The position numbers and the translations under genes were made by a program. This document shows, piece by piece, positions 41,077 through 53,500 of a DNA stretch of 64,000 bases. Where the stretch lies: assembly GCA_905221605.1 (NCBI GenBank), contig CAJNDS010000691.1, positions 734,697 to 798,696 of the forward strand. Reading direction: 5' to 3'. A model generated the notes under the pieces. It did no database searches. It was not told where the DNA came from and worked only from the letters and a program-made list of their open reading frames with translations. Position 1 is the stretch's first letter, and each line of letters begins with the position of its first letter. Origin of the DNA: Symbiodinium natans (taxonomy: Eukaryota > Sar > Dinophyceae > Suessiales > Symbiodiniaceae).

Positions 41077-42800
41077 TTTAGGGGTCCCGATATATACATA
41101 TATATATATACACACCCTTTAAGGGATTATATCGGGTACGTCATTCCCTCCTTCCCTACTGAGAACCAGCCAGTCTTGTGGGCCCTGGCGAGGGCATCGT
41201 CGTGGGACGCTTGCCACTGGAGAGCGAACTGCTGCAGTCCGAGGAGAGTGGGCTTGCTTTGGGGTTTAGGGTTTAGGGTTTAGGGTTTAGGGTTTAGGGT
41301 TTAGGGTTTAGGGTTTAGGGTTTAGGGTTTAGGGTTTAGGGTTTAGGGCTTAGGGTTTAGGGTTTAGGGTTTAGGGTTTAGGGTTTAGGTTGGTAGGTGT
41401 CCCAGACCCCTGGGAGCATCCGACAAGTAGAGCCCCTTAAGGGTTCCTACAAATGACACCAATAGTAGTATAGGGTTCTATTCAGGGGCTCTACTTTGTG
41501 GATTCTCCCGGCAGTCTGGTGTGGTATGTGTTGATAGTCGCTCCTGTCAGTGATGGCAGGTTCGCAAATATTGTTGGAGGTCATGTTGTTCAGGTCAAAC
41601 CGCGGCCCTGAACCCAAGCCGGATGCCTTTTAGGTTGTTGCTTGCATGGAGCGAGGATCCATGACATGAGCACGTAATTAGCCTTAGCCCACTCAAAACA
41701 CCCAACAGCATAGCTTAAAACTCGAAACCCAGAAATCGTACTAGGCCCAGTGGTACCCTTTTGCCCTTTTTTGTAGAGTCAAGGTTTCCTGACAAAGTAA
41801 CCAACGCCAACTTGTTTATAAACAAACGGCTGCCAAGCTAAATCGGGTTTTGGGGTGCCTAATTCCATAGTCTACATCGGCAGCCCTCTGAGATTCGGTC
41901 ATTTGTCCATCTTATCCGGCTTAGCCTGGTCATGGCACTTTTGATCGGGGCCCTCGTGTTGGTTACGTCCTTTCTTGTAGGGAGGAAGTGTGCACTGCGT
42001 TTTTGCTCGTCTTACGTGGATTAGGGTTTAGGATTTGGGGGAATGAAGCCTAACAGCATGTGCTGTCGAATGGCCGCTACATTTCCACTTCTCCCTCATT
42101 AATTAATTACATCCATTTTCAAAAGTATCATTCATACCCTAAAATTCGTAACTGCGCATTAAGCATTGGGACCGGCGAGGAAGTTTTCACGCGGGGTTTG
42201 TGCTCTAGGGGTCTGGGAGTACCACGATTGCAGTGAAGCTCGCCTGCTAGACAGACAGCTGTACTACCAGTTGCTCAAGAACCCCCCCCCCCCCCCCAAA
42301 AAAAAAAAGAAACATAAAAAAAATAAAAAAAAAATATATATATATATATAGATATTCTTCCTGATAAGGGTGATATAGGGATTATTTTAGTTTTTTGGGG
42401 TTCCTAAACCATCGATGGGGAGGACTTTTGCCACGTGAGCCGCCACATAGAGGCCTTCGTGGGGTGCGCCCGCGGGGGGCAGCTAGACCAGGCGGGGTGG
42501 CGGGATTCCCCAAACGCTAAACCCTAGAACCCCTTTTGACCCTGTAAAACCCGTATAAGCCCTATAAAACCGCATGAACCCGATAAACCCTTAAACCCCC
42601 CCAAAAACCCTACATACACCCTAAACCAAGAACCCTACTAACCCTAAACCTTTGGTTGTTAAGGATTTTGCAGTCCCAGCTGTCTTACAGGCTTCTTACG
42701 GGAGGGGGGTTCAGTGGGTATGTAACCCAAGGTTCTCTAACACTCCCCACTACTTCCTAAGGCTCCCTAAGCTTCCTCCAGGTTCCCTAGAGACTTACCC
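41077..42800. other. Gene-free stretch with telomeric array and three inverted-repeat elements
   Basis: AT tract and partial family-H repeat (~41089-41170), long TTTAGGG array (~41261-41388), family-F MITE (41401-41519: CCCAGACCCCTGGGAGCATC and inverse), family-A MITE remnant (41741-41840), C then A run followed by (TA)n (~42281-42350), degenerate CCCTAAA/CCCTATAAA (~42515-42645). No gene recognised. Confidence 0.65.
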
Positions 42801-42805
42801 CATGA

Positions 42806-42949
42806 ACCTCCCTCCCTTAAGAACCTTACCTTAAGAAGCCCAAGCCTACTTTTTTGTATGTTCTTCTTATCAAACCCCTTATAGGTCTCCTCGGTAACCT
42901 ACAAAAAAGTAGGTGTTTTGGCTTCTTAAGGCAAGGTTCTTAAGGGAGA
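42806..42949. mobile_element. Inverted-repeat element with ~45-bp arms
   Basis: TCCCTTAAGAACCTTACCTT at the left is mirrored by AAGGCAAGGTTCTTAAGGGA at the right, extended inward by AAGAAGCC..AGCCTACTTTTTTGTA and its inverse. The centre is ~45 bp. I saw no second copy in this window. Confidence 0.8.
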
Positions 42950-42950
42950 A

Positions 42951-43055
42951 TACTTACTTGTCCAACAGCTGAACTTTTCATTATTTTGGGCTTCCTCATT
43001 TGCAGGAAGAATAAAGTTTAACCTTTTTCCCCTTCGTTATTGGAGGAGTAAGTAT
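42951..43055. mobile_element. MITE-like element, family G
   Basis: TACTTACTTGTCCAACAGCT at the left and ATTGGAGGAGTAAGTA at the right, abutting the preceding inverted-repeat element. Relative at 29643-29752. Confidence 0.8.
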
Positions 43056-43145
43056 TACGGTGACGTTTTTTAAATAAGTGGAGGGCGGCCAACCAGCAAC
43101 GGCCAGGGGGGTAGTATAAAAAGACCAGTTTAAATCCGCATGTTT

Positions 43146-44165
43146 TCGTGTTTATGCACTAGCCCCCTCCAGCCAAGCCCCCCTCCAGCCCCCCCTCCAG
43201 CCAAACCCAACCCTTCCTCCACCTCCAGGCTCCACAAACCCCCTCTCCAGCCCCTTCAGCCAAGCCCCCTCCAGCCAACACCCCACCCCCTCCAAGCCCC
43301 CCTCCAGCCAACCGCCCACCCCCTCTCCAGCCAACCCCCACCCCTCTCCACCCTTGCCCCTCCCGCCAACACCCTCAAACCGCCCTCTCTCCAGCCAACC
43401 CCCTCCAGCCAAGCCCGTCAACCACCCAGCACCCCTCCAGCCCCTCCCTAAGCACCCCCCCAACCCCTCCAAACAAACCGCCCCCTTCCACCCCCCTCCA
43501 ACCCATCTCCAGCCAACCCACCCCCCTAACACCCCCCCCCCCCCTCCAGCCAACCCCCCGCCCTCCAGCCAACCCACCCCTTCCACCAAACGTTGGCTGG
43601 ATGGGGGCGGTTGGCTGTGGAGGGGGCTTGGCCAGGGTTGGCTGGAAACCGGCTGGGGGAGGGGTGCTGGGTGGAGGTTGGCTGGCTGGAGGGGGGGTGG
43701 CTGGAGGGGCTGGAGGGTGTTTGGCTGTGGAGGGGGGCTTGGCTAGGCGTTTTGGGGGGGGGGAGGGGAGGGGTGTTGGCTGGAGGCGGTTGGCTGGAGG
43801 GGGTTGGCTGGTGGAAACCGGCTGGGGTTGGAGGGGTGCTGGGTGGAGGTTGGCTGGCTGGAGGGGGGGGTGTTGGCTGGAGGGGGCTTTGGCTGGATGG
43901 GGCGGTTGGCTGTGGAGGGGGGCTTGGCTAGGCGGGTGTTTTGGGGGGGGCTGGGGGGGGGAGGGGGTGTTGGCTGGAGGATGTGGGGTTGGCTGGAGGG
44001 GTGGTTAGGGTGTTGGCTGGGGGCTGGAGAGAGGGCGGTTTGAGGGTGTTGGCTGGAAGGGGGTTTGGGTGATTGGTTGTGAGGTTGGTGGGGGGGGGGG
44101 GGTGTTGGCTGGAGGGGGGGGTGTTGGCTGGAGGGGGGCTTGGCGCGGGAAGGCTTGCTGGAGGG
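43146..44165. repeat. Giant foldback of CCCCCTCCAGCCAA minisatellite
   Basis: The left half (43146-43585) is made of variable units around CCCCCTCCAGCCAA. The right half (43590-44165) is made of the complement, TTGGCTGGAGGGGG. The switch occurs at CCAAACGTTGGCTGG near 43585, so there is almost no loop. Each arm has irregular unit lengths, so the arms are not exact mirrors. All long Pro or Gly/Trp frames here are artefacts of the repeat. Confidence 0.9.
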
Positions 44166-47100
44166 TCTATTTCCGGATGTTTAAAACGCTGGGCGGCCTG
44201 ACGCCGCGCTCCACGGAGGTAGTATGAAATACCTGTTTGACTGTTTAGATGTCCGGGTATTTAAAAACAGGCACCGTAGAAGGTCACAGAAGGTCGACTC
44301 ACCAGTTGAGAGGCTGCCTCAACGAGAGACAGCGGTAGTCAGGGATGTGCAGACTGGCTGAAGGGTTTAGGGTTTAGGGTTTAGGGGTTAGGGTTTGGGG
44401 TTCGACGAGCTGCCAGGTCATTGCCAAAGATGCGATGAGCAATTTTGTCGTTGGTGAAGACGGATGTGTGAAGGGAGTCTATTCCCATGCTTGTCCTAAC
44501 AAATGACCAAATGAGTCATCGGCCTTGTGCAACGAAATCATGTTCGCAAACAGGCTGGATGTAGCTGGGAGCACACAGCTCACCATAGGTGACGTGTGCA
44601 TCATGTACAGAGACATCAGGTAAGCTTCAAAGAAGCCGCGTATGCTTCAGCACTGCGAAAAATCAGCTAGCTGCAGAGTGACCCTTCCTTGTATTTGGCT
44701 GGGGTGTTCGAAGCCCTATAAGCCCTGTCTGCTCTCGTGTGTAGGACCCTAATTAACCCTTAACCTTGAGGGGAAAACTCCGAAAAGCCCTTTCCTCGCG
44801 CATGGGTAGGGACCAAACCCTAAACCTTGAGGGATTTCGGCGTGACCTTAACCGAGTTTAATGTTGGGGGGTTGGGTTCCTAAACTCGAAGACCCCAAAG
44901 CCTAAACCGTAAGTTGCCGAAAACTCCCTGGAGTCTCTAGAGAAACCTGTATCCAAAGAAAACTAAGCCTACCTTATTGATTGGCACATATCCTTCTGCA
45001 AGGGCAGGCATAATATGTAAGCGTCATATTTGTGTGTGCGTGTGTTATTTGCTGATGTTGATTCTTATGTCACATAATATGTGCGGTTCTATATATGCAT
45101 ATATACATATATATGGGAAGTTCCCGAAATTGAGTTCCCTTTTGATTGCGGCCTTGTGGGCTTTCTGTTTTAGTACAGCACCTTATGACAGAACCCGGAA
45201 AAAGAGACCCTGAATCAGATAACTACCTATATTATAAATGGACACATATGTAAGTTGCTGCACGTCAACCGGAAAAAGAAAAACCCAGAAATCTCGATCT
45301 GAAGCCAATGACCGACACTTCTCGAGAACCCCGAACCTTCAAAATCCTGCCCTGGATTAAGGGTCCCTTCCTTCTTCTACCCCTAAGCCCAAAACCCTTA
45401 AACCCGGGAACCTTAGGGAAGCTTCGGGAGCCTCAGGGGGCAGTAGGGAGTATTAGGGGGTATTAGGGAGCCTTGGTTTACATACCACCGCTTGAACCCA
45501 CCCCCAAGAACCCTACAAGTTGCCCTCCAGGTGGGGTCGCCTTTCCTTGACATCGGCCTTACTTTGCAAGCTCGGGGCCCTAGGCAGCCCCCCAGCCTTC
45601 TCAAGTCTAAGGCGAGTGACATGGTCCCTTACTCTAGGCCCTTGAATGGTGACCCTTATATACCCCTTATATACCGTCTACCATACCTCAGAACCCTTCA
45701 AAGAAGATCAGGCACTCGCTCTCTGTGTGCGTTTTTGGGGAGGTTGGGGAGGGGGAAGCCTTCTTGAAGGTCTATGGGCAGTTATCAGTAGCTTTTGGGT
45801 TTAGGCTTTCGGACGAGAAGTAGCCTGAGTAAGGCTACAACCAGATACAGATGTACTTACCCTAAACCCCAAACCCTAAACCCTAACCCCCAAACCCCAA
45901 ACCCCAAACCCCAAACCTTAAACAAAGCCTCACTTATAGCTATCCATGCGCCTGCGAGCTGGGCCAAACCCCTACATGGGCTATGGGTTTGGGCCTTTAG
46001 GTTTTGCTGTTAAGGGTTTAGGGTTTAGGGTTTAGAGTTTAGAGGTCTTGGTCTTGAGATTTCTTGGTAGGCCTTAGGATTGATCAGGCCCTGCTCGGCT
46101 GCAAAATGTTGGCGTTGCAGCCGTTGGCGGTGCATTTGGCAATTCTGAGGTTCAACTTGCGTCTCAGGCCATCACCCTAAACCCTAAACCCTAAACCCCA
46201 AACCCTAAACCCTAAGCCCTAAGCCCTAAACCCTAAACCCTAAACCGTATCCGGCTATCAGGCTATCAGGGTTTAGGGTTCAGGGTTTATGGTTTAGGGT
46301 GGTTCAACCTGTGAGAGCTTTGCTGTCACAGATATCAGTACCCTCAACCCCCAAACCCCGCTGCCCAAACTCCAAGCAGTCTTAGCCTAAGCCCTAAACC
46401 CGAAATCCCGGCCGATCGATGAGGACCCTAAACCCTAAACCCTCAACCCTGCACCCAGGCACGCGGCCCAGGCAAGCCAGCGCAGATCGAGGGTTTCAGG
46501 CTTTAGGCATTAGGAGGGTTAGGGCTTAGAGTATGGGGTTTAGTGTTTCGATGTTAATTTAAAAGTCTCAGCTTAGCTTAGTGGTTAGGGTTTCGGGGTT
46601 CGAGAGGGCTTTGTTGGCAAGGTTCTTAGAAGGTCTGGCCTAGACACGCTGCAGCCATCAAGAGTTCATCGGGTTTAGGGTTGCATCCTAAACTCTCTAA
46701 ATCCCTAAACCCCTAACCCCTACACCCCTAAACCCTAATCCCTAAGCCCCTGAACAGTTGAGGGGTACCCTTGGGGGGGGGGGGGGGGGGGGGGCCTTTC
46801 AAGGCCTTCACAGCTTGCGGGATTACAGGTCTTAAGCCCTCAGTCCTCAACCCTAAATCGCATTACCAGGCATATCCGAAACAGGGCTCAGGGCTTGTGC
46901 GGCTTACGGGCTCGTGGCTTTTAGGGTCTAGGAACATGTACCTAGGGTTTAGGGTGCCTAGGGTTTAGGGTTTAGGGTTTAGAGTTTAAGGTTTAGGGAG
47001 TTTAAGGTACCTAGGCAAGGTTTAGGGGTTGGCGTTGCAGGGGTTCAGGGTGTTTAGGGTGTTTAGGTTGTTTAGGGTGTTTCTGGTTTAGGGTTTAGGT

Positions 47101-48241
47101 GTTCAGTCCATCTAGGGGGTTAAGAGGGCTTCGGGCTGATGGCAGCTGGGGGGTTCCTATGCTTTGTGTGGGTTCCGCCCTCTGCCCTTGCAGATATCCT
47201 AAATTTGGCCCTTAAACAACCGAACTCCTTAGCCCCTTCAACCCTCCTCAGCCCCGGTAGCGCCCTGGCTGTCTCAACCCTTCGGCCCTAAATCCTCTTA
47301 ACCCTAAACCCTCTTAACCCTAAACCCTCTTCACCCTACACCCAGCCAGTGTGATGTCCTTTTGCCGACAGCCAAGGCTCAAGCGTCGACCGGCCGACTT
47401 TGCAAGGAGGTTTGGGGTCTAGGGTTTAGGGTTTAGTTGCCTCTGGGAACCTGTTTCTTACCCTTAACCCTAGATCCGAAATCCCCTGTCGGCCTCCTGT
47501 TTCAGAGCCTTGAACATGTTGTGCCCCCCAAAAAGCGGCTCATGTTCACTGACAAAAGTGTTGGCATATGCTCTTTTTAACATTCTACAGTTTGAGCTGT
47601 CAGCCCCTCAAGCTCTTGAACCCTCTCAAGCTCTCAAACTCGTACAGACAACCCTTAAACCCTGAAATATGAAAACCTAAACGCTGGGCCCTTAGCCCTA
47701 AACCCTAACAGGGTTCAGGGTCTGAGCAGTGTCATGTATGCCCAGCGCCCAGCACCCCATGCCGCCATCGCGCCGCCTGGACTCCTGCCACTACACCGCC
47801 CCCGTGCTCCTGGCCGGCCGGCACCCACAAGGACCGCGCTGGCACAGAGAGTCGCCCTAAACCCCAAACCCCAAACCCCAAACCCCAAACCCCAAACCCC
47901 AAACCCCAAACCCTAAACCCTAAACCCTAAGCCCGCCTGAAACCCTGAAACCCTCTGTCCTAGGTTTGCGCACCCGGACGAGACATGAACCCAATCAGTT
48001 GGAGCCTTATAAACCTTCAACCCCAATTAAACCCTAGATCCTACCCTCTAAACCCTAAACCTATATCCTAAGCCCTAAACCCTAGACCCTCAACCTATAT
48101 CCTAAACCCTAAACCCTAAACCTACATCCTAAACCCTACACCCTATAAACCCTAAACCCTAAACTGCACTTGGGCTACTTGGGCTTCGTGGAGCTGGTCT
48201 CGGCAGCAACCGTGGCGGAAAGGAGACAATGCTTGGAGGTT
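44166..48241. other. Gene-free stretch with telomeric arrays
   Basis: TTTAGGG runs at ~44363-44392, ~46013-46040 and ~46943-47000; CCCTAAA/CCCCAAA at ~45862-45922, ~46173-46246, ~46428-46455 and ~47858-47930; CCCTATATCC variants at ~48035-48165; G tract at ~46770-46794; GTTTAGGGT variants at ~47045-47095. The plus frame at ~44420-44515 reads CQVIAKDAMSNFVVGEDGCV but is too short to call. Confidence 0.6.
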
Positions 48242-48413
48242 CATGGTACTTATTGACCAATTATGACTGTATTTAAAGGGGTTTAGGGTTTAGGGTTTAG
48301 GGTAACACACTTATAAGCCCCTTAAGTGCCCTAATATGGTTATATGTACAGCTATATGTACACTGATAAGGGGTTCACTTATAGTTGGTTAATAAGTACC
48401 ATGTTGTGCCCAC
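48242..48413. mobile_element. MITE-like element, family C, carrying TTTAGGG
   Basis: CATGGTACTTATTGACCAAT at the left and AGTTGGTTAATAAGTACCAT at the right. An internal run of about three TTTAGGG units follows ACTGTATTTAAAGG. The other copy, 55566-55734, is in reverse orientation and has its array at the corresponding place. Confidence 0.85.
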
Positions 48414-49543
48414 ACGGGTCAGCGAAAGGTTTCACGCCAACACCCTAGACCCTGAACCCGAAAACCCTGCGTAAGGTCTTATTTCAGGTACACCCGTTTC
48501 ATTAGTAGCCCGAAACCCTAAACCCTAACCCCTAACCCCTAAACCCTAAACCCTAAACGCTAAACCCAGGTTTCCGGGGAATCCTGCAGGACATGGTCTG
48601 CTGTCAGCTTGCTAGCACTCCCCGGCGCCTCAAGGCACCCGCTTGCAGAGATTTCTGGCGAGTTCTTGCTGGCAGGATTTCGACCCTAGGGTTTAACGTT
48701 TAGGGTTTAGGGTTTAGGGTTTAGGGTTTGTGTGTCTGCAATGCAGCGGCAATGCAACAGAAGGGCAGGCATTGCAATCAAGTTGCATGCTGCAACTACC
48801 CGGCTCTTGAACATCTACTGAATGTCTTTCTCGACACATGGAGCCCTAAACGCCCTAAGCCTTTGCTGAACTGTAAACCCGAAGCCCTACGCCTTGAAGC
48901 ATGATTTGTAGGTTGTGGCCTTTTGGGTGTTTTTTTTTTAATACCTCGCCATGTCACCTGTCGATACTATCGTAAACCCTGAACCCTAAACCCTAAACCC
49001 TAAACCCTAAACGTCTGGGGTTGAGGTTTCAGGGCGTTCTCGATCTTGCAAGTCTTTCTTGTGAAGAGCTGCGGCCGAAAGTGTTTCTAGGTAGGCCCTT
49101 GAAACCCTAAACCCTAAACCCTCAACCCTAAACCCTAAACCCTCAACCAAAAAGGGAACATTCTTCAGACGGTATTGAGGGCTATCCTAGGTTCACATTC
49201 TTCAGATGCCCAGGGTGGGTTTCTGCAAACATTGTAGGGTTTAGGGTTTAGGGTTTAGGGTTTAGGGTTTACAGTATGCTCCACTAGGTACCATGAAGGC
49301 CCAAACCCGAAGCCCGAAATACACCATACTTCACCAGGTTTCCTAAATGTGACCTTGAAATGTTTCATATTTCCCCTTTTATGTGAACTTAAGAGGATCA
49401 TAGTCTGTAGCAATTTCTATCTGTCTTTGCCCGTGAGGGTGTTAGGGTTTGGGTTTTATGTGGCCTTTGGGGCTTAGATTTCGAACCATTTTTGTTTCAG
49501 GGCATCTTGTTTTTCCAATGTCTACAGGGGCTTCAGGGCCACT
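48414..49543. other. Gene-free stretch with telomeric arrays
   Basis: CCCTAAA at ~48513-48565, ~48975-49012 and ~49100-49148; TTTAGGG at ~48688-48728 and ~49233-49270. Unique segments between have no recognised gene. Confidence 0.6.
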
Positions 49544-49633
49544 ACCTGGAGTCTCTAATGTAGTCCCTTATTGGGTTAGCTATAGGGGATTCTAGTATAC
49601 TACCCCAAAAAGGTACTACATAGGAGCCTCTAG
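49544..49633. mobile_element. MITE-like element, family E, reverse orientation
   Basis: CCTGGAGTCTCTAATGTAGT at the left and GTACTACATAGGAGCCTCTA at the right, the reverse of the copies at 5963-6046 and 25291-25380. Confidence 0.8.
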
Positions 49634-51950
49634 TTAGTAACGAGAAGGGCTACGGAGCCCAAATCCCGGAACCTTGCGAAGTCAGTAGTACACAGGGTTC
49701 AAATCACCAACCCCGATTCCTTCAAGATCAGAAATAACTCCTAAAACCACAACCCTAAACACCCTAATTATAAAACCCTGCACGCCCTAAACTGCAGGTT
49801 TGGGTTCAGGCTTTTAGGGTTTGAGGGCCCTCCTTCTTGCCTGAGGGTGGCCCTCCGCGCAAAAGCCCGCAGACGTGAGGCGCCGGGAGTGGCTGATGTC
49901 CCTACAGGTTTCAGGGTTTGCCCATGAACCTTTTTAAGCATATTCCCCTCATAAAACACGAGGAACCCGGCATAATTTCCCGAGAAGGCCTTTTAGATAA
50001 GCCCCTGATGACAGTTTGGTTTGTGCATCTTATTCCAGAACGCTACGGGAATCGGATCCTCTGCGTGCGGGGGCTACAGGATCGGATCTGGGAAGGCTTG
50101 GTTGTTGTAGAACCCCTAAAACCCAAACCCTTGAACCTGTTATCACTATACCCTACTTCGAACGGCGGATGCAACTGCCCTAAACCCTAAACCCTAAACC
50201 CTAAGCCCCAAACCCTAAACCCTAAGCCAACCCTAAACCCTAAACCCTAAACCCAATCTCCAAGAGTAGGCGCTTGGCTGTTTTTTGTTGTTCCACCCTG
50301 GGGTTTACAGTTTATGAGGCCTATCGTGCCTATAGTGTTTACAAGGTTCAGGGCTCAGACTCTGCCCCTAACAGGGTTTAAGGTTTAGGGTTTAGGAGAC
50401 AATGAGGGAATTAGACCCATATCAAGGCATACTTCCATTTGTCCTTCAGAACCTACCCAGAGCATCGAGTTCTGGCAAAAGGCCCAAGTTATCTGGACTT
50501 TGTTCAATGCCTAGTTTCAGCGCAGTAGTTCGGGCAAAGCCCTAAACCTCAAAACCCTGAAACCCTTTGCAGCTTAAGGGGCTTTGCGGGCTTGGAGGGC
50601 TTTGGGTTAGCTTGCAGGGTTGAGGTCTTTGGGGCTTTGGGGTCTTCAGGGCTTTAGGGCTTTAGCGTTGAAGGCTTTAGGAATTTTAGGGTTTCTAGTG
50701 GCCTGGCATTGCAGATCTCTCGATCGGTTAGTGGCTGGGCGAACAGTTCCTCCAGTAGCGGCTCCCAGTGCTTTAGGGCTTATCAAGTTCCTATAAAGGA
50801 CCATAAATCATACAGCAGCCTGAAGAAATTGCCAATGCTATCCCTCATCATATCTTATCTACTCACAACCCTTGTATAGTTGCCATATAAACCACACAAA
50901 ACTCGTCGTTCTCAGTAGAGAGGGCCCTAGATTGCAGCTCTTTTTTCGCGAGTTTCTTGGGGGGGATTTGTGCTGTCCGTGCCATGGCGATGCAGTTTCA
51001 AGTTGAGGATTTATGGTGCGTTTCCTGGGTTCAGGGTTGGGCCTTCTCTTCGCCTCTTCAGAACAGGGTTTAGGGTTTAGGGTTTAGGGTTTAGGGTTTA
51101 GGGTTTAGGGTGTAGGGTGTAGGGTGTAGGGTGTAGGGTGTAGGGTGTAGGGTGTAGGGTGTAGGGTGTAGGTTGTTAAGGGTTAAGGGTTAAGGGTTCA
51201 GGCTCTGGGGGCTTAGGGTTGGGTATGAAGGCTACTCCAAGTCGTTGCTCTGTTTGAACATGCAACGCAGAGCCCAACACACCCTCATTGAAGTACATGC
51301 AGAGCCGATTTGTTCAGTGTTGGAGTCTAAATATTCTTGGCTTCTTACACTCAACTGTCACGTATGTAAATCCTACACTACAACCCTAAACCCTAAAATC
51401 CTAAACCCTAAATCCCCATCGGTCTCTTTAGGTCCTCAGCACATGCGGATCGTTTGTAGGTGGCTCTGGTGACGCTCTGCCCTTGGCTTGCTAGCTCGGC
51501 GCAGGCGGTGGGGTTTAGGGCCATCTTGAAAGGTCAGGGTAGGGTATAGGGTTCAGGGCTTATGGTCTAGGGTTTAGGGTTTAGGGCTTGGGGTTTAGGG
51601 TTTAGGGTTTAGGGTTTAGGGTTTAGGGTTTAGGGCTTCGGGTTTAGGGTTTAGGGTTTTGCCTTTGCTTTGTTCTTGGCAGCATCGGCTTGATTCTTAA
51701 GAGGCTGCGTCTTAATCTTATTGCAGCAGTGTTTCATCGTAGTCTGTGGCTACTTTGGTTCTCCAGATCCAAGAAGCACCAAAAACCTGTGGTTCTTGGC
51801 CTTCGCAGCTGCTAACAGGACATTGCCAGAAGGGCTGAGTATTCCTACCGTAAACCCTAAAACCCTAACCCCCAAGCCCTACACCCCAAACCCTTCACCC
51901 CCAAACCGAAAACCCCTAAACATATTATTTTGTCAGCCAAGTTTTGGGGT
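49634..51950. other. Gene-free stretch with telomeric and variant arrays
   Basis: CCCTAAA at ~50178-50252, TTTAGGG at ~51066-51108 passing directly into about ten units of TGTAGGG (~51109-51172) and then TTAAGGG (~51176-51198), and TTTAGGG at ~51567-51657. The uniform TGTAGGG block is a local amplification of a mutant unit. No gene recognised. Confidence 0.65.
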
Positions 51951-51954
51951 CGCC

Positions 51955-52250
51955 AATTTTTTCCTCAATATCTTCCTAAAATCATCCTCTGGTGTTGTCC
52001 TCCCTCATTTTCCTATCTGCCTCATCATCCTAAAATCATCCCCCTTTTTTTCCTCGAAACATCCTCTGGCATTATAGTCCCTACTTTTCCTCTCCGCCAT
52101 ATCAGCCTAAAATCATCCTCGTTTTGCCCTCGAATCATCCTTGGGCCTGTCCCGCCCGCTCTTTGCGTCCGCTTCATCATCCTACCATCATCCTTTCCCT
52201 TTACCTTAAATCTTCCTCTGGCAATTTCCGCCCCTTATTGTGAAGATGAT
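51955..52250. repeat. Degenerate ~79-bp tandem repeat
   Basis: About three and a half units beginning near AAATCATCCTCTGG and containing TCATCATCCTAAAATCATCC. It ends in an inverted fragment (GATGATTTTAGGAAGATTAG). The 116-118-codon plus frames here come from the repeat. Confidence 0.7.
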
Positions 52251-53500
52251 TTTAGGAAGATTAGGATTCTGGAATTTTGACACAGGATGATTTTCAGGAT
52301 GATCTGAGGAAACCCTAAACAAGGTCGATCCAGGCAAGGCCTCATCTCAGGTGTTGGGTTATGAGGTCGGTCTACATAGCCTTTAGGGTTTAGGGTTTAG
52401 GGTTTAGGGTTTAGGGTTTAGGGTTTAGGGTTTAGGGTGACTTGACGGGACTGAAAAACTTGGTAGCCCAGCGGTACACCCTTACTAGGTTAATGTGGGG
52501 GGCTTTCGGGTGCAGGGTTAAGGGTTTAGGGTCGGTTCAAGGTTCCCTTACAAAGTAACCTACTCCAAAAAGGGTAGCCTCATTGCGATATTCCGAGGGC
52601 CCCTAGACCCTGAGCTATTCGATGAAGCCCCCCGAGGATGAGCAGAAGAAGGGGAAGAGGAAGCAACGGAAATAAACCCTAAACCCTAAACCCTAAACCC
52701 TAAAGCGCTTCAGTATACTGCCCTACTCGGGCCCACAAAGTCCCTAAATAGGAGGTACTTTAAGGCCTGAGTATTCCCTATTTAGGGACATGGACCCTTA
52801 GGCCTGTACTGCAATTTCAAGCCCTAAACCCTAAACCCTAAGCCCTAACCCTAAACCCTAAACCCTAAACCCTAAATCGAAAACCCTACACCCTAAACGG
52901 CTCCAGCCTCTCATCGGCCGCCATTCCCAACCCTGGTCAAGCTGACGGATGCCGGCTGCGTTTTGTTCGTGAACTCGAAAGGGTGAAGCAGCTGTATCAG
53001 CACCCTAAATCCTAAACCCTAAACCCTAATCCCTAAAACAACCTAAACACTAACCCTTAACCCTCAACTCTAAACCCTAAATCCTAAAAGACCCCAAGCC
53101 CTAAAAAACCCAAAAACCTACAAAACCCTAAACCCTAAAAAACCCTAAACCCTAGACCCTGAACCCTTAACCCTAATCCATAAACCTTTGAGGACCCCCC
53201 CCCCCCCCCAACCCGTCCTGATTCCCGACTTCTGTTCCAGGCGGAAGGCGTGGACTCCTTGACTGAAACCCGGCTGCCCGTTGCAAGAAATCACGAGTTC
53301 CCTGAATGTTGAGGGTTTTTGTCCGGGTCGTAGGCTTCAAGAGTTCAAGAGGTTAGGGTTCAGGGTTCAAGGGTTTTGGGGTTCAGGGTTTTCCCTTCAA
53401 TGCCTCTATGTCCCCGACTGAAAGGGAGTGAAGAGGCCTTGCCCCCATGCTCTCCGGCCCTTATTTCCTTGTTTTGAGGGTTTAGGTTGCCTTATACGCC
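52251..53500. other. Gene-free stretch with telomeric arrays and a family-A MITE
   Basis: TTTAGGG at ~52381-52438. Family-A MITE at ~52459-52596 with CAGGGTTAAGGGTTTAGGGT inside it. CCCTAAA at ~52676-52702, ~52822-52876 and ~53005-53170 (with CCCTAAAA variants). C tract at ~53195-53209. Confidence 0.65.

Noticed and set aside
43140-44043. Pro-rich and Gly/Trp-rich frames of 60-145 codons
   Set aside because: Minisatellite translation; arms are complementary and open in all frames.
44420-44515. Short plus-strand frame with two cysteines that could be an exon
   Set aside because: About 30 codons, no start, no recognisable domain and no neighbours to join to.
46560-46610. tRNA-like string AGCTTAGTGGTTAGGG with GGTTCGAG downstream
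   Set aside because: No acceptor stem or cloverleaf can be completed; similarity is chance.
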